DNA of 64,000 bases from Gleimia sp. 6138-11-ORH1 (GCF_024814355.1 NZ_JANUXV010000001.1:124001-188000); one strand, 5' to 3'; numbered from the stretch's first letter, positions 1 through 9,541 are shown. The notes: generated by a model not told the origin, from the letters alone. Program-made: numbers and translations.

Positions 1-1802
1 ACCTTTTCCCAGGATGGTCCGGAGGCGGATTCCTGGGCGTAGACGTATTCTTCGTACTCTCCGGTTTCCTCATCACCTCTTTGCTGCTTTCAGAGCAGAC
101 TCGACGCGGAAAAATTAGCTTAAAACGTTTTTGGGTGCGCCGCGTCAGGCGACTTTTCCCCGCAGCTTTCCTAATGGCTATCGTTACGATTATTGTCGCG
201 GGAATAATCAACATGGATCTGCTGGCCAGAATCGTCCCCCAGTTCTTTGGCGTCGTCACCTTCTCATACAACTGGGTGGAAATCTACCAGGGAGCTTCCT
301 ACTTCGATAACGCCAACCCACACCTGTGGACAAACGTCTGGTCCCTGGCAGTAGAACAGCAGTTTTATCTCATCTGGCCCCTAATCACCATCTTGATTCT
401 CAGGCTCAACCGCCGATACCAATGGGGAATTCCCTTCCTTTTAGCAGTTATCTCTGCCGGTCTGATGGCTTTTTATATTAACGGAGCCAGCGACTTCACC
501 CGCGCCTACCAGGGAACTGATTCCCACGCCTTTGGCTTAATGCTCGGAGCATCCTTCGCTTTCATCGCCAAAACCCCGCTTTTAGATAAAGCCCCAGCCG
601 TCCCTTCGCAACGCTGGGTCAGAGGCTCTTTGGCTTGGCTGGGACTGGTTATCATGGTGCTCAGCTTCTATTACATTCCAGACAACCAAGCCTGGGTATA
701 CCCACTGGGCACCCTAATTTCAGTATTTGCCACCCTCCTGGTAATCCAAGGTTTCCTCCCGGAAATCGACGGAGCAAGCGGCCCGGGACAACTTTTAGCC
801 AACTTGCTATCAATCGCTCCATTACGCTGGCTGGGTGAACGCTCTTACGGAATCTACCTCTGGCACTGGCCGATTTGGGTGATTGCCGTAAACCAGTTCC
901 CCCGTTTTAACGCGTACTTAGTTGGGGCAGCAGTGCTTTTCCTTTCTATCCTCGTCGCTGCTTTGTCATATACGTGGGTGGAAGAACCAATGCGCCGCCA
1001 AGGAATCGCAGCGACCATTCGTAGCTGGCTAGGCGATCCAGCAGCCCTGATAACTCCAAATAATCAGACGCTAGCTGACAACCGCCCCTTTAGCTTAGGT
1101 AAAGCTCTGGCACCGGCCCTGGTAATGATTGTGGTGGCCGGAGCTGTGATTGGTTTCTTACTATCTGCTCCAGATAAAACCTCCGCACAAAAAGTTGTTG
1201 AAGCCGGTCAGCAAAATAAGCAAAGTTCAAAACCATTCACGCTTTTAAGACCTGATGCTAAACCACCGCTTTATATCCCTCTGCCGCAGTGGCAAGCCCT
1301 TGAACCAATCGAAATCATCGGGGAAAATATCTACGTTTTAGGTGATTCCGTAACAGTGGCTTCCACCCCCGCCCTTGAAGCCGGTTTCCCAGGGATCATT
1401 GTCGATGCGGCAGTTTCACGGCATATGTATCAAGCATCTGAAATTCTGTACCAAACCCAGGCACAGGGGCGCTTAAAACCATACGTTGTAGTTGCTTTAG
1501 CAACTAACTCTGAAGCAACTGAAGAACAGTTAGAAACTATCTTGCAACAGATCGGCAGAGAAAGACGGTTGATTTTAGTTAATGGCTTCGGGCCGGATCG
1601 GATCAGCTGGATCGCAAATTCAAATCGGGCGATTGAAGATTTCGCAGCTAAAAATCCCAGTCGCGTGCGCGTAGCCGATTGGGCACAAGCCATCAGTGAA
1701 CACACTGACTATTTAGCAACAGATTTCATTCACCCCAGCCCAGCCGGGGGAGAGATCTTCACAAAGGTTGTGCGTGAAGCAATGGAGTCATTTAATAAGT
1801 AG
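1..1802 (+). CDS. Membrane acyltransferase 3 with C-terminal SGNH domain (5' truncated by window)
   Basis: The reading frame is open from base 3 and begins inside the typical acyltransferase-3 motif GWSGGGFLGVDVFFVLSGFL, so the true start lies upstream; the TTG at 81 is internal. About ten hydrophobic segments follow, including ERSYGIYLWHWPIWV, then a long extracytoplasmic C-terminal part. That part carries SGNH-hydrolase signs: a GDSVTVAS block I and a DFIHPSPAGGE block with Asp and His. OafA/YrhL-type enzymes of this two-domain layout move acyl groups, usually acetyl, onto cell-envelope glycans or peptidoglycan. The substrate cannot be read from sequence. The gene ends 13 bp before the convergent DUF1003 gene. 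Confidence 0.9.
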   Translation, partial: LFPGWSGGGFLGVDVFFVLSGFLITSLLLSEQTRRGKISLKRFWVRRVRRLFPAAFLMAIVTIIVAGIINMDLLARIVPQFFGVVTFSYNWVEIYQGASYFDNANPHLWTNVWSLAVEQQFYLIWPLITILILRLNRRYQWGIPFLLAVISAGLMAFYINGASDFTRAYQGTDSHAFGLMLGASFAFIAKTPLLDKAPAVPSQRWVRGSLAWLGLVIMVLSFYYIPDNQAWVYPLGTLISVFATLLVIQGFLPEIDGASGPGQLLANLLSIAPLRWLGERSYGIYLWHWPIWVIAVNQFPRFNAYLVGAAVLFLSILVAALSYTWVEEPMRRQGIAATIRSWLGDPAALITPNNQTLADNRPFSLGKALAPALVMIVVAGAVIGFLLSAPDKTSAQKVVEAGQQNKQSSKPFTLLRPDAKPPLYIPLPQWQALEPIEIIGENIYVLGDSVTVASTPALEAGFPGIIVDAAVSRHMYQASEILYQTQAQGRLKPYVVVALATNSEATEEQLETILQQIGRERRLILVNGFGPDRISWIANSNRAIEDFAAKNPSRVRVADWAQAISEHTDYLATDFIHPSPAGGEIFTKVVREAMESFNK

Positions 1803-1814
1803 CGCGCAGCTGCT

Positions 1815-2366
1815 TTAACGATGGTTACTTTCAGTTTCTTCGTCGGTCGCTTCCTTAGCAGCTTGCAGCTCTTCCATTAAAGAACGCAATTCAGTTCTAA
1901 GTTCGGAGCGCACAAAGTCACGGGTAGCTACTTCAGAAAGGGATAAACGCAAGCTGGCAATTTCTCTGAGCAAATATTCAGTATCGGAAAGATTACGCTC
2001 AGCCCGTTTGCGGTCTTGCTCGGCAGTCACACGGTCACGGTCATCTTGCCGGTTTTGCGCTAATAGGATCAGAGGCGCCGCATAAGAAGCTTGTAAAGAG
2101 AGCATTAGGGTCAGCACTGTAAACCCTAACTCTGCTTTGTCGAACTGCATTGAGGCAGGCGCATACGTATTCCAAAGCAGCCAAAAAGCCACAAAGAGGG
2201 AAAGGTAAATCAGAAATTGGGGGGTGCCGGAAAAACGAGCAATCTTCTCAGCGACAATCCCCACGGCTTCAGATTCTAAATTAATCCGCGGAATCCACTT
2301 GCGTCGATGTTCTTTCGGAGTATCAATCCGCTCGCGGTTCTTCGGAGCCTCTGTACGCTCAGACAT
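1815..2366 (-). CDS. DUF1003 membrane protein
   Basis: This 183-residue protein has two adjacent transmembrane helices (about residues 50-70 and 82-105) with the DUF1003 signatures FLIYLSLFVAFWLLWN and LSLQASYAAPLILLAQNRQ, followed by DRDR and a charged coiled-coil tail. Its role is unknown. It overlaps the 3' end of the upstream MgtE-N/CBS gene by 8 bp, so the two are probably co-translated. This pairing of DUF1003 with an MgtE-N/CBS protein is common in actinobacteria and hints at a shared, perhaps magnesium-linked, membrane role. That link is inference. Confidence 0.88.
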   Translation of the reverse strand: MSERTEAPKNRERIDTPKEHRRKWIPRINLESEAVGIVAEKIARFSGTPQFLIYLSLFVAFWLLWNTYAPASMQFDKAELGFTVLTLMLSLQASYAAPLILLAQNRQDDRDRVTAEQDRKRAERNLSDTEYLLREIASLRLSLSEVATRDFVRSELRTELRSLMEELQAAKEATDEETESNHR

Positions 2367-3663
2367 CGTAGCGTTCCTCCATTTCCGCGTCAGTTACTTC
2401 GTCAGCTTGATCGCGCCAGTCATCAGGCAGCAGGTGGTCCAAAACGTCGTCCACAGAAACTGCTCCCAAAAGGCAAGAATCCTCATTAATTACCGGCAGG
2501 GCAGTTAAGTTATAGGTTGCCAGTAAACGGGTTACTGTGGCGATAGACATTTCTGGGGTTACTTCTTCAACGTCAGTATCCACGATTGACCCAAGTAGCG
2601 TTTGGGGTGGTTCTCGCAAAGCACGTTGGGTGTGGACAACCCCAATAAGTCGCCCTGTGGGCGTCTGGTGCGGAGGGCGGACAATGAAAGTCATTGCTGC
2701 CAGGGCCGGGGGAATGTCTTCTCTACGTACTGAAGCTAAGAGTTGGGCAACTGTATCATCAGGGCCGAGGATAACTGGTTCAGTAGTCATCAACCCACCG
2801 GCAGAGTAGTCTTCGTAACTCATCAGGCGACGCACGTCAGCTGCTTCGTCTTTTTCCATTAGGCTAAGCAGCTGGTCGGCGGTTTCTGGTTGCATTTCAC
2901 CGATTAGGTCAGCTGCGTCATCTGGCTGCATAAGTTCTAGAATGTCGGCAGCGCGATTACTATCTAAGGATTCAAGGATAGAGACAGAGTGGGTTTCACC
3001 GAGTTCTTCCAATACGTCTGCTAAACGTTCATCAGCTAACTGGCGGGCTACTTCTAACCGGCGGTCATCGGTTAGGTTGTGTAGGTAATCTGCTAAGTCT
3101 GCCGGTTTCATTTCTTCGGTGTTAGCAATTAGGGAAGTAGCATCTTGGGTGCCTAATTGTACGGAGATATTGGAAACGTCAGAGATTTTTACTTTAAGTG
3201 TTTCCCCGGCGCGTCTGAACCCCAGAGCATTCCGGCGTTCTCTTTCTACAAATAGTCCGCTGACTTTCCATTCATTGGAGTTCATTTTTTCTATTTCAAC
3301 GTCGCGGATATAGACGTTTCCACTGCCGTCGCGCATAGTTACCAAACGGTCTAACAGTTGGGTTACTAAGAGAGTTTCTACCGCTCTTTGTTTGAAGCGC
3401 CGCATATTTAGCACGCCGGTGGTAATAATTGCCCCGACTTTAACAGAGGTGATCCGTGAAAATGGTACGAAAATTAGGTGGCGGGAACTAACTTCAACCA
3501 CTAACCCAACTACTTGTGGTCGCCCGCTGGTTCCGATAATTGCTACTACGTCGTAGGCTCGGCCGACGCGGTCGCCCACCGGGTCGAATACGTCGGTACC
3601 GGCAATACGCCCAACGAAAGCGCGGGTTGGGCTGGTTGCAGAAGTTTTCTTTCCATTCATCAC
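2359..3663 (-). CDS. MgtE N-terminal / CBS-domain protein with PRC-barrel-like N-terminus
   Basis: This 434-residue soluble protein has a PRC-barrel-like start (about 15-80, FDPVGDRVGRAYDVVAI), an MgtE N-terminal superhelix (about 180-285, with repeated LEELGETHSVSILESL and DDAADLIGEM units) and two CBS domains (about 285-420). It lacks the transmembrane channel domain of true MgtE magnesium transporters. It is therefore better read as a sensor or regulatory relative than as a transporter. It is the first gene of a two-gene minus-strand unit with DUF1003. Confidence 0.85.
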   Translation of the reverse strand: MMNGKKTSATSPTRAFVGRIAGTDVFDPVGDRVGRAYDVVAIIGTSGRPQVVGLVVEVSSRHLIFVPFSRITSVKVGAIITTGVLNMRRFKQRAVETLLVTQLLDRLVTMRDGSGNVYIRDVEIEKMNSNEWKVSGLFVERERRNALGFRRAGETLKVKISDVSNISVQLGTQDATSLIANTEEMKPADLADYLHNLTDDRRLEVARQLADERLADVLEELGETHSVSILESLDSNRAADILELMQPDDAADLIGEMQPETADQLLSLMEKDEAADVRRLMSYEDYSAGGLMTTEPVILGPDDTVAQLLASVRREDIPPALAAMTFIVRPPHQTPTGRLIGVVHTQRALREPPQTLLGSIVDTDVEEVTPEMSIATVTRLLATYNLTALPVINEDSCLLGAVSVDDVLDHLLPDDWRDQADEVTDAEMEERYDV

Positions 3664-3783
3664 TATTTAAGAGTAACGCTTTGGGAGGAAATTTTAACAG
3701 CCAAAAATAATATTTTTATGCTGATAGCATGAAACCTATTAGTTAAGTGGGCAAAATAGAGGTTTTTCTGAAAGCATAGGAAT

Positions 3784-4521
3784 ATGAATTGGGATATTGA
3801 CACTTTCGCAAAACAAAGCACCAATAGCTTAGAAGTTGTGGGCACAGAAGTTGCGGTGTTTCGCTCAGCTAAACAAGCGCAGCTGGCGATTCGTAAAGCA
3901 TCAGAGGCAGGTGCTGACTTGCGGGGGCTAAGAGTAATTGGCTCAGACTTGCAATCGGTACTTTTCATTGAAGGAAAGGTAACCACTTTTAAGCATTTGC
4001 TTTCAGGGATGATGTCTGGACTTTGGATTAGTCTCTTTTTTGCTTTTGGTTACACGCTTTTATCGACGCAAGTCAATACGTTAGTGATTAGTCTTATTTT
4101 GGCTGCGGGGCTTTTCGGCGGTTTAACTCGCGGTGCGATTGGAATCGTCACGGGAAGAGCAGCCCACCAGTTTATTACCCAAAAAGGTCTGGTAGCTGCG
4201 CGGTATGCCATCACAGCAGAGCGGAATATAGACTACTTTAAACAGGTTTTCACTTCTGTACCTGGTAATCTGCTACGTCCAGAAACGATTAGTCAAGGAA
4301 GTTCCTTTGCAACTAATCAGATGGGGGCTCCCACTGTTCAAGGCAGAGAGCCAAGCCCAGCAGATTCAGAGAATGAGGTGGCGAAAGAAACTTCCGTTAA
4401 ACCAACGCCAGTGCATTTGGCTCCGCCTCAGTACGGGGTGCGGCTTCCAGCGTCTGAGGAACTTCCTCAAGCTGAATCGGGGCAGACCAACCCGCCCTCG
4501 CCCACTGATGAAGCACACTAA
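3784..4521 (+). CDS. General-stress-protein-17M-like membrane protein
   Basis: This 245-residue protein starts with a GSP17M-like alpha/beta domain (about 15-65, VAVFRSAKQAQLAIRKASEAG, then a RGLRVIG strand). Two closely spaced transmembrane helices follow (about 80-125, including a GGLTRGAIGIVTG loop). The tail is proline- and serine-rich, low in complexity and probably disordered. This layout is widespread in actinobacteria and has no assigned biochemical role. The ATG at 3784 has only a weak purine stretch upstream. The gene is divergent from the MgtE-N/CBS gene, and a hairpin at 4606-4655 lies downstream. Confidence 0.8.
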   Translation: MNWDIDTFAKQSTNSLEVVGTEVAVFRSAKQAQLAIRKASEAGADLRGLRVIGSDLQSVLFIEGKVTTFKHLLSGMMSGLWISLFFAFGYTLLSTQVNTLVISLILAAGLFGGLTRGAIGIVTGRAAHQFITQKGLVAARYAITAERNIDYFKQVFTSVPGNLLRPETISQGSSFATNQMGAPTVQGREPSPADSENEVAKETSVKPTPVHLAPPQYGVRLPASEELPQAESGQTNPPSPTDEAH

Positions 4522-4605
4522 GCCGGTGACGAAACGAAATAAGCTCGCGAAGAATTAAAGTAGCCGGCCAGGAAGCGAACTATGTGGGAGCTAAAGCGCT
4601 AACTT

Positions 4606-4655
4606 AAAAATAATGCGTTATCAACCAAAAGTCAGGCTGATAACGCATTATTTTT
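4606..4655. terminator. Bidirectional rho-independent terminator
   Basis: An 18-bp perfect inverted repeat, aaaaataatgcgttatca and its complement, surrounds a 14-nt loop. The A-run on the left and T-run on the right make it usable in both directions. It sits between the convergent genes ending at 4521 and 4667. Confidence 0.85.
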
Positions 4656-4666
4656 ATAATTCTTGT

Positions 4667-6166
4667 CTAGCTGTTTTGCACCCGGGCCATCCAAGTTTCC
4701 ACGTCGGCGATGGTACGGGGAATATCTTCTGAAATGCGGGTTACAGAGCCATCGGCATTGACGATAATGTCATCTTCAATACGAACTCCGATCCCGCGGA
4801 ATTCTTCTGGAACTGCCAGGTCATCGGCGCGGAAATATAGGCCGGGTTCAATGGTGAAACACATTCCTGGTTCTAAAACGGCATCAAGATACATTTCCCG
4901 GCGTGCCTGCGCACAGTCATGCACGTCCAACCCTAAATGGTGGCTGGTTCCGTGTGGCATCCAACGACGGTGCTGCTGTCCGGTAGGTTGCAAAGATTCT
5001 TCTTTAGAAACGGGCAAAATACCCCATTTTTCCAGGTTCGTTGCAATCACTTCCATGGCGGCTTCATGCACTTCGCGGAACCGGCAGCCAGGACGATTAG
5101 CGGCAACGAGGGCGGCTTCACAAGCGTCCAATACAGCCTGATAGATTTTTGCCTGCACCTCAGTGAACTTCCCATTCACAGGCAGCGTTCGGGTAATGTC
5201 CGCGGTGTAAAGGGAATCAACTTCTACACCGGCATCAACCAAAATTAAATCACCGGCATTAACTGGACCATTGTTGTTAATCCAGTGCAGAGTATTAGCG
5301 TGATTCCCAGAAGCAGCGATAGTGTCATAACCTAAGCCGTTGCCTTCTTCACGGGCGCGAGCGCCAAAAGCGCCCTCAACAACTCGTTCACCGCGCCAGT
5401 GGTTAATGGCCCGCGGAAGCTCTTTAATGATTTGGTCGAAACCAGCGTGAGTGGCTTTAACTGCCAGTTCCATTTGTTTCACTTCAAAAGCGTCTTTACA
5501 AAGGCGAATTTCTGAAAAATGCTCCAACAGAGCATCATCTTCAGCTACTGGACGGCTGATTTTGGCGTCCTCGCGAATCTGATCGACAAGGGAAGTGATG
5601 GCAGGATCGGCCTCGCGAATCACCCGCAGCGGAGTGTTATCTGCAGCAAGACGAGCCGGCAAAGTATCAATGTGAGCGCATTTAAGGCCCGTAAATACTT
5701 CCATTTCTGCCAAAGAAAGACGCGCCCCCACCCAGAACTCGCCGTAACGAGCATCTGCGTAAAACTCTTCAGAATCGCGCGGAGCCCGCGGTTTGAAGAA
5801 GAAAACTGCCTCATGTGAGCCATCTGCTAAAGGATCAAAAACTAAAACTGCGTCCGGTTCCAGTTCAGCTCCTAAACCAGTGAGGTGAGCAAAAGCAGAA
5901 TGAGCTCTGAAACGATAGTCGCAGTCATTGTTACGCACTTTCAGCGGGCCAGCTGGAACTACCAGGCGTTCTCCGGCAAACGGTTTAACTGCCTGCAAAT
6001 GCCGCGCCGGAAGATAATCCGCCACCTCTTGCCGAGCGGGGCCAGCGGGACGCTCCCCCCAGTTAGTGCCGATAAAACTCTTAAAAGCACTTGAATCGGG
6101 GCGATGAGAACGATTTGTTCCCCGATTTTCTAAAGCTTGGTCTTTTTCAATATTCTTATCTGTCAT
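4667..6166 (-). CDS. pepP: Xaa-Pro aminopeptidase (aminopeptidase P, M24B)
   Basis: This 499-residue protein has an N-terminal AMP_N domain (about 30-190) and a C-terminal pita-bread M24 domain. The dinuclear-metal ligands are visible: Asp in LVDAGVEVDS, Asp in YTADITRT, His in HGTSHHLGLDVHD, Glu in FTIEPGLYF and Glu in GVRIEDDI. The enzyme cuts an N-terminal residue from peptides with proline at position 2. The terminator at 4606-4655 lies 11 bp past its stop. Its start is divergent from the PHP gene. Confidence 0.93.
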   Translation of the reverse strand: MTDKNIEKDQALENRGTNRSHRPDSSAFKSFIGTNWGERPAGPARQEVADYLPARHLQAVKPFAGERLVVPAGPLKVRNNDCDYRFRAHSAFAHLTGLGAELEPDAVLVFDPLADGSHEAVFFFKPRAPRDSEEFYADARYGEFWVGARLSLAEMEVFTGLKCAHIDTLPARLAADNTPLRVIREADPAITSLVDQIREDAKISRPVAEDDALLEHFSEIRLCKDAFEVKQMELAVKATHAGFDQIIKELPRAINHWRGERVVEGAFGARAREEGNGLGYDTIAASGNHANTLHWINNNGPVNAGDLILVDAGVEVDSLYTADITRTLPVNGKFTEVQAKIYQAVLDACEAALVAANRPGCRFREVHEAAMEVIATNLEKWGILPVSKEESLQPTGQQHRRWMPHGTSHHLGLDVHDCAQARREMYLDAVLEPGMCFTIEPGLYFRADDLAVPEEFRGIGVRIEDDIIVNADGSVTRISEDIPRTIADVETWMARVQNS

Positions 6167-6226
6167 AGTTATATTGTGCTATTTTTTAACGCAAAAGCAC
6201 ATTCGAAGCCACAAGGTGAACAGAAA

Positions 6227-7081
6227 ATGCTAAAAATTGATCTGCATACTCACTCGAATCATTCTGACGGGACTGATACACCCACAGAATTAATGCACCA
6301 AGCTCAAAAAGCTGGTTTAGATATTATTGCCCTCACCGATCATGACGTGACTAGCGGTTGGGAAGAAGCTGCGCAGGCAGTTCCCCTCACTCAGGTTGGA
6401 TTAGTCCGCGGAACAGAGATTTCTTGCGCGTGGCATGGGATAACTGTCCACCTGCTAAGTTACTTGCAAAATCCTGAAAATGTGGCGCTAAAACAAGCCC
6501 ACGAACATACCATTAGATCTCGGCAAGGCAGAGCCAAAGAGATGGTTACTCGGCTGGGAGAAGATTACCCGCTTACCTGGGAAGATGTTTTACAGCAAGC
6601 ACCGAAAACGAAGCTGGATGGTCCGATTGGGCGCCCTCATATTGCGGACGCTTTGGTTGCAAAAGGGTGTTTTCCTACTCGCTCTGACTGTTTTGAAACT
6701 GTGCTACACCCGCGCAGCCGCTATTATGTGAAGCACTGGTCGCTGGATCCGATTGAAGCAGTGGAATTGGTCAGAGCAGCCGGAGGGGTTCCGGTGATTG
6801 CGCACCCACGGGCCAGAATGCGGCAAAAACTACTGCCCACTAAAGTAATTTTGGAAATGGCAAAACATGGGTTAGCAGGTCTGGAAGTCCACCACCGAGA
6901 TAACTCTCACGCAGATCGGGAGTTCTTAATCGAGATAGCAGATGCGTATCAACTACTGATTACCGGATCTTCCGATTACCATGGAACAGGGAAATCTAAT
7001 CGGTTAGGGGAAAATTTAACCAAACCGTCCGTTTTTGAAGAAATCGCCCAACAGGGTGAGTTAGAGGTACTGCTTCCATGA
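6227..7081 (+). CDS. PHP-domain phosphoesterase (TrpH/YciV-like)
   Basis: The ATG at 6227 follows an AAGGTGA ribosome site; the longer frame from 6137 overlaps the divergent pepP gene and is unlikely. The 284-residue protein opens with the metal-binding DLHTHSNHSDG motif, then ALTDHD, a Glu in RGTEISC, IAHPRAR and GSSDYHGTG. This is the PHP set found in RNase AM / 3',5'-nucleotide phosphatases of the TrpH family. Its likely job is hydrolysis of short nucleotide phosphates. It overlaps marC by 4 bp (ATGA), so the two form an operon. Confidence 0.88.
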   Translation: MLKIDLHTHSNHSDGTDTPTELMHQAQKAGLDIIALTDHDVTSGWEEAAQAVPLTQVGLVRGTEISCAWHGITVHLLSYLQNPENVALKQAHEHTIRSRQGRAKEMVTRLGEDYPLTWEDVLQQAPKTKLDGPIGRPHIADALVAKGCFPTRSDCFETVLHPRSRYYVKHWSLDPIEAVELVRAAGGVPVIAHPRARMRQKLLPTKVILEMAKHGLAGLEVHHRDNSHADREFLIEIADAYQLLITGSSDYHGTGKSNRLGENLTKPSVFEEIAQQGELEVLLP

Positions 7082-7722
7082 GTGCGTGGTTTGACATCGC
7101 AACATTCTTATCATTATTTACGATCCTGTTTGTGATTATGGATCCGCCGGGAAATATCCCAGTATTCTTAGCATTAACAAATAAAGCCGGGGCGGAAGCT
7201 CAGAAGAAAGCTGCTTTACACGCCACCTTGACTTCGTTTTTTGTGATTGTTTCTTTCGCGATCTTTGGACACTACATTTTGGGGCTGCTGCAAATTTCAG
7301 TTGAGGCTCTTCGCCTCTCTGGCGGTGTTTTGCTGTTCTTAGTGGCAATGGAACTTTTAACTGGCAAAGACCAGCAGGAACCTGATGCTACTGGTGATTA
7401 TTCAGTGAACGTTGCTTTAGTGCCTTTGGGAACTCCTCTTTTGGCGGGGCCTGGCACTATTGTTGCTGTGATGGTGGCTGTTTCTAACGCTTCAGGGAAC
7501 TTTGCTGCTACCAGTGCCGTGGCTTTGGCAGTAATTGTGATGCATATTGTTTTGTGGATTTCGCTTTATTTCGCGGTGGGATTATCTGGAATTCTTGGCG
7601 AGGGCGGAACCCTTCTGCTCACCCGGATTGCCGGGTTGCTTTTGGCAGCTATCGCCACCCAGATGATTGCATCTTCAATCTTCGACTTTATCGCAGCTAA
7701 TAAGCACGTGATAATGGGTTAA
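7078..7722 (+). CDS. MarC-family integral membrane protein
   Basis: This 214-residue protein has six predicted transmembrane helices. It carries the family hallmarks VIMDPPGNIPVFLALT near the N-terminus and LVPLGTPLLAGPGTI in the middle. MarC/UPF0056 proteins were once linked to multiple antibiotic resistance in enterobacteria, but their substrate is unknown. The start overlaps the PHP gene by 4 bp. A strong hairpin follows at 7735-7769. Confidence 0.92.
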   Translation: MSAWFDIATFLSLFTILFVIMDPPGNIPVFLALTNKAGAEAQKKAALHATLTSFFVIVSFAIFGHYILGLLQISVEALRLSGGVLLFLVAMELLTGKDQQEPDATGDYSVNVALVPLGTPLLAGPGTIVAVMVAVSNASGNFAATSAVALAVIVMHIVLWISLYFAVGLSGILGEGGTLLLTRIAGLLLAAIATQMIASSIFDFIAANKHVIMG

Positions 7723-7734
7723 GCTAACTTGAAT

Positions 7735-7769
7735 ATTGGGGGTCTGCACACTGAGTGCAGACCCCCAAT
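7735..7769 (+). terminator. Hairpin terminator after marC
   Basis: A perfect 15-bp stem, attgggggtctgcac and its complement, has a 5-nt loop (actga) and is followed by agttttc. It is 13 bp past the marC stop. Confidence 0.85.
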
Positions 7770-7781
7770 AGTTTTCACGGC

Positions 7782-7885
7782 AAGTAACCTATGCAAGAAA
7801 CCCCTGTAAGTAACCTGTGTAAGGAACCTGTTTAAGGAACCTGCTTAAGAAAGCTGTGTAAGGAACCTGTTTAAGGAACCTGTGT
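7782..7885. repeat. Eight tandem 13-bp repeats
   Basis: Eight head-to-tail units with consensus aaggaacctgtgt fill the gap between the marC terminator and the end of the DEAD-box gene. Unit starts are 7782, 7795, 7808, 7821, 7834, 7847, 7860 and 7873. Single substitutions separate the copies, and no spacers are present. Confidence 0.92.
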
Positions 7886-7927
7886 ATGGAATAGTTAAGT
7901 CTGGGTTTAATGCAGTGCCTTTAAAAG

Positions 7928-9541
7928 TTACTGTTCGTCACGAGTCCGGCGGACTCTGCGACGAGGGCGCTTTGTATTTGCGTTAGTTTCTGCTGAACGT
8001 CCAGAACGGGCAGAACCTGATCGGGCGGAACTAGACCGGCCGGAACCGGACCGTCCAGAACCAGATCGGCCAGAACCGGAACGTCCAGAACCAGATCGTC
8101 CCGCAGCTCGGTTGGAACCAGATCGGCCCGCTGACCGGCGTCCCTTCCCAGATACGTCCTCGTAAACCTCAGCATCTAAACCTGCCCGAGTGCGGCGTGC
8201 CCGTGGCAAACGTCCGGTAACCTCTTGCGGAATATCCAAGTCAGAATAAAGATGCGCAGAAGTATGGTAGGTCTCCAACGGCTGCGGAACACCCAAATTA
8301 AGAGCCTTAGAAATCAGCCCCCAACGCGGCACATCATCCCAATCAACAAAGGTAACTGCAGTACCAGAAGCCCCAGCACGCCCCGTGCGCCCAATCCGAT
8401 GCAAATAAATCTTTTCATCTTCTGGACACTGGTAGTTAATCACATGAGTCACGTCATCAACATCAATCCCACGAGCCGCAATATCCGTTGCCACCAAAAC
8501 ATCGACCTTACCACTGCGGAAAGCTCGCATGGCCTGCTCACGCGCGCCCTGCCCCAAATCACCATGTAAAGAAGCCACGGCAAAACCACGTGCCGTCAAA
8601 TCCTCAGCCAAATTAGAAGTAGTCCGCTTAGTGCGCGTGAAAATAACTGCCAAACCGCGCTCGCGGGCTTGTAAAATACGAGCCACTACTTCAATCTTAT
8701 TAAGCGCATGGCAACGATAAATCACCTGCTTAACAGTTTTCACAGTTGCGGAAGAATCATCAGCTTCTTGAGCGCGAATATGCGTAGGTTGCTTCATATA
8801 ACGCCGCGCTAAAGCAACTACTTCACCCGGCATAGTGGCAGAAAAAAGCATAGTCTGGCGAGTTTGAGGAACCCGAGAAAGCAAAACCTCAACATCGGGT
8901 AAGAAACCCAGATCCAGCATTTCATCAGCTTCATCTAAAACAACTGCATTCACACCGTGCAACTGTAAGATCTTGCGCTTCAGCAGGTCGATTAAACGCC
9001 CCGGGGTGCCCACCACAACTTCAGCGCCTTTTTCTAAAGCGGAAATCTGTGGTTCAAAGGCAGCACCACCATAAATCTCTACAATCCGAGTTGAAAGCTG
9101 CTTAGCTGCCACTCGTAAATCAGCAGCTACCTGCTTACAAAGCTCTCTAGTTGGAACAATAATCAAAGCCTGCGGATGCCCCGGATAAGGGATCTCTGTA
9201 GCGTAAGCAGCCGTATCCGGACCGGCAACTTTCATTAGCACCGGCAGACCAAACCCAAGAGTTTTCCCAGTCCCGGTTTTGGCTTGTCCAATAATGTCTC
9301 GTCCAGCTAAAGCTACTGGCAAAGTTAAGGCTTGAATGGGGAAGGGGTGGGTAATACCCTGCTTAGTCAGGGCTTCACAAATTGCGTCACTCACCCCAAA
9401 ATCTGCGAAAGTCTTAGCTTTCAGATCCGTGGTGGAAAGTTTTTCTTCAATATCTGGAGTCGCGTCATTTTGCGAAGTGGAGTACTCAACACCCGCTAAA
9501 TTAACCACTGCGGCTGAATAATGTTTGGCTGAATCTGCCAT
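7928..9541 (-). CDS. DEAD-box RNA helicase with Arg-Gly-Ser repeat tail
   Basis: This RhlE/DeaD-type ATP-dependent RNA helicase is about 537 residues from the ATG at 9541; the longer reading from 9568 needs a TTG start. Motifs in order: Q motif with FPIQ, I AKTGTGKT, Ia PTRELCKQ, Ib GTPGRLI, II DEAD, III SAT, V ARGIDV, VI HRIGRTGRAG. The last 60 residues are a basic low-complexity tail built on RSGSG units, typical of RNA-binding tails. Its DNA is a 15-bp degenerate repeat, roughly 8005-8115. Synteny with DUF3107 and AdnAB matches other actinobacteria, where the helicase is usually called RhlE. Confidence 0.93.
   Translation of the reverse strand: MADSAKHYSAAVVNLAGVEYSTSQNDATPDIEEKLSTTDLKAKTFADFGVSDAICEALTKQGITHPFPIQALTLPVALAGRDIIGQAKTGTGKTLGFGLPVLMKVAGPDTAAYATEIPYPGHPQALIIVPTRELCKQVAADLRVAAKQLSTRIVEIYGGAAFEPQISALEKGAEVVVGTPGRLIDLLKRKILQLHGVNAVVLDEADEMLDLGFLPDVEVLLSRVPQTRQTMLFSATMPGEVVALARRYMKQPTHIRAQEADDSSATVKTVKQVIYRCHALNKIEVVARILQARERGLAVIFTRTKRTTSNLAEDLTARGFAVASLHGDLGQGAREQAMRAFRSGKVDVLVATDIAARGIDVDDVTHVINYQCPEDEKIYLHRIGRTGRAGASGTAVTFVDWDDVPRWGLISKALNLGVPQPLETYHTSAHLYSDLDIPQEVTGRLPRARRTRAGLDAEVYEDVSGKGRRSAGRSGSNRAAGRSGSGRSGSGRSGSGRSGSGRSSSARSGSARSGRSAETNANTKRPRRRVRRTRDEQ

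Noticed and set aside
7782-7885. Possible CRISPR array
   Set aside because: Units are 13 bp, head-to-tail without spacers, and no cas gene is present.
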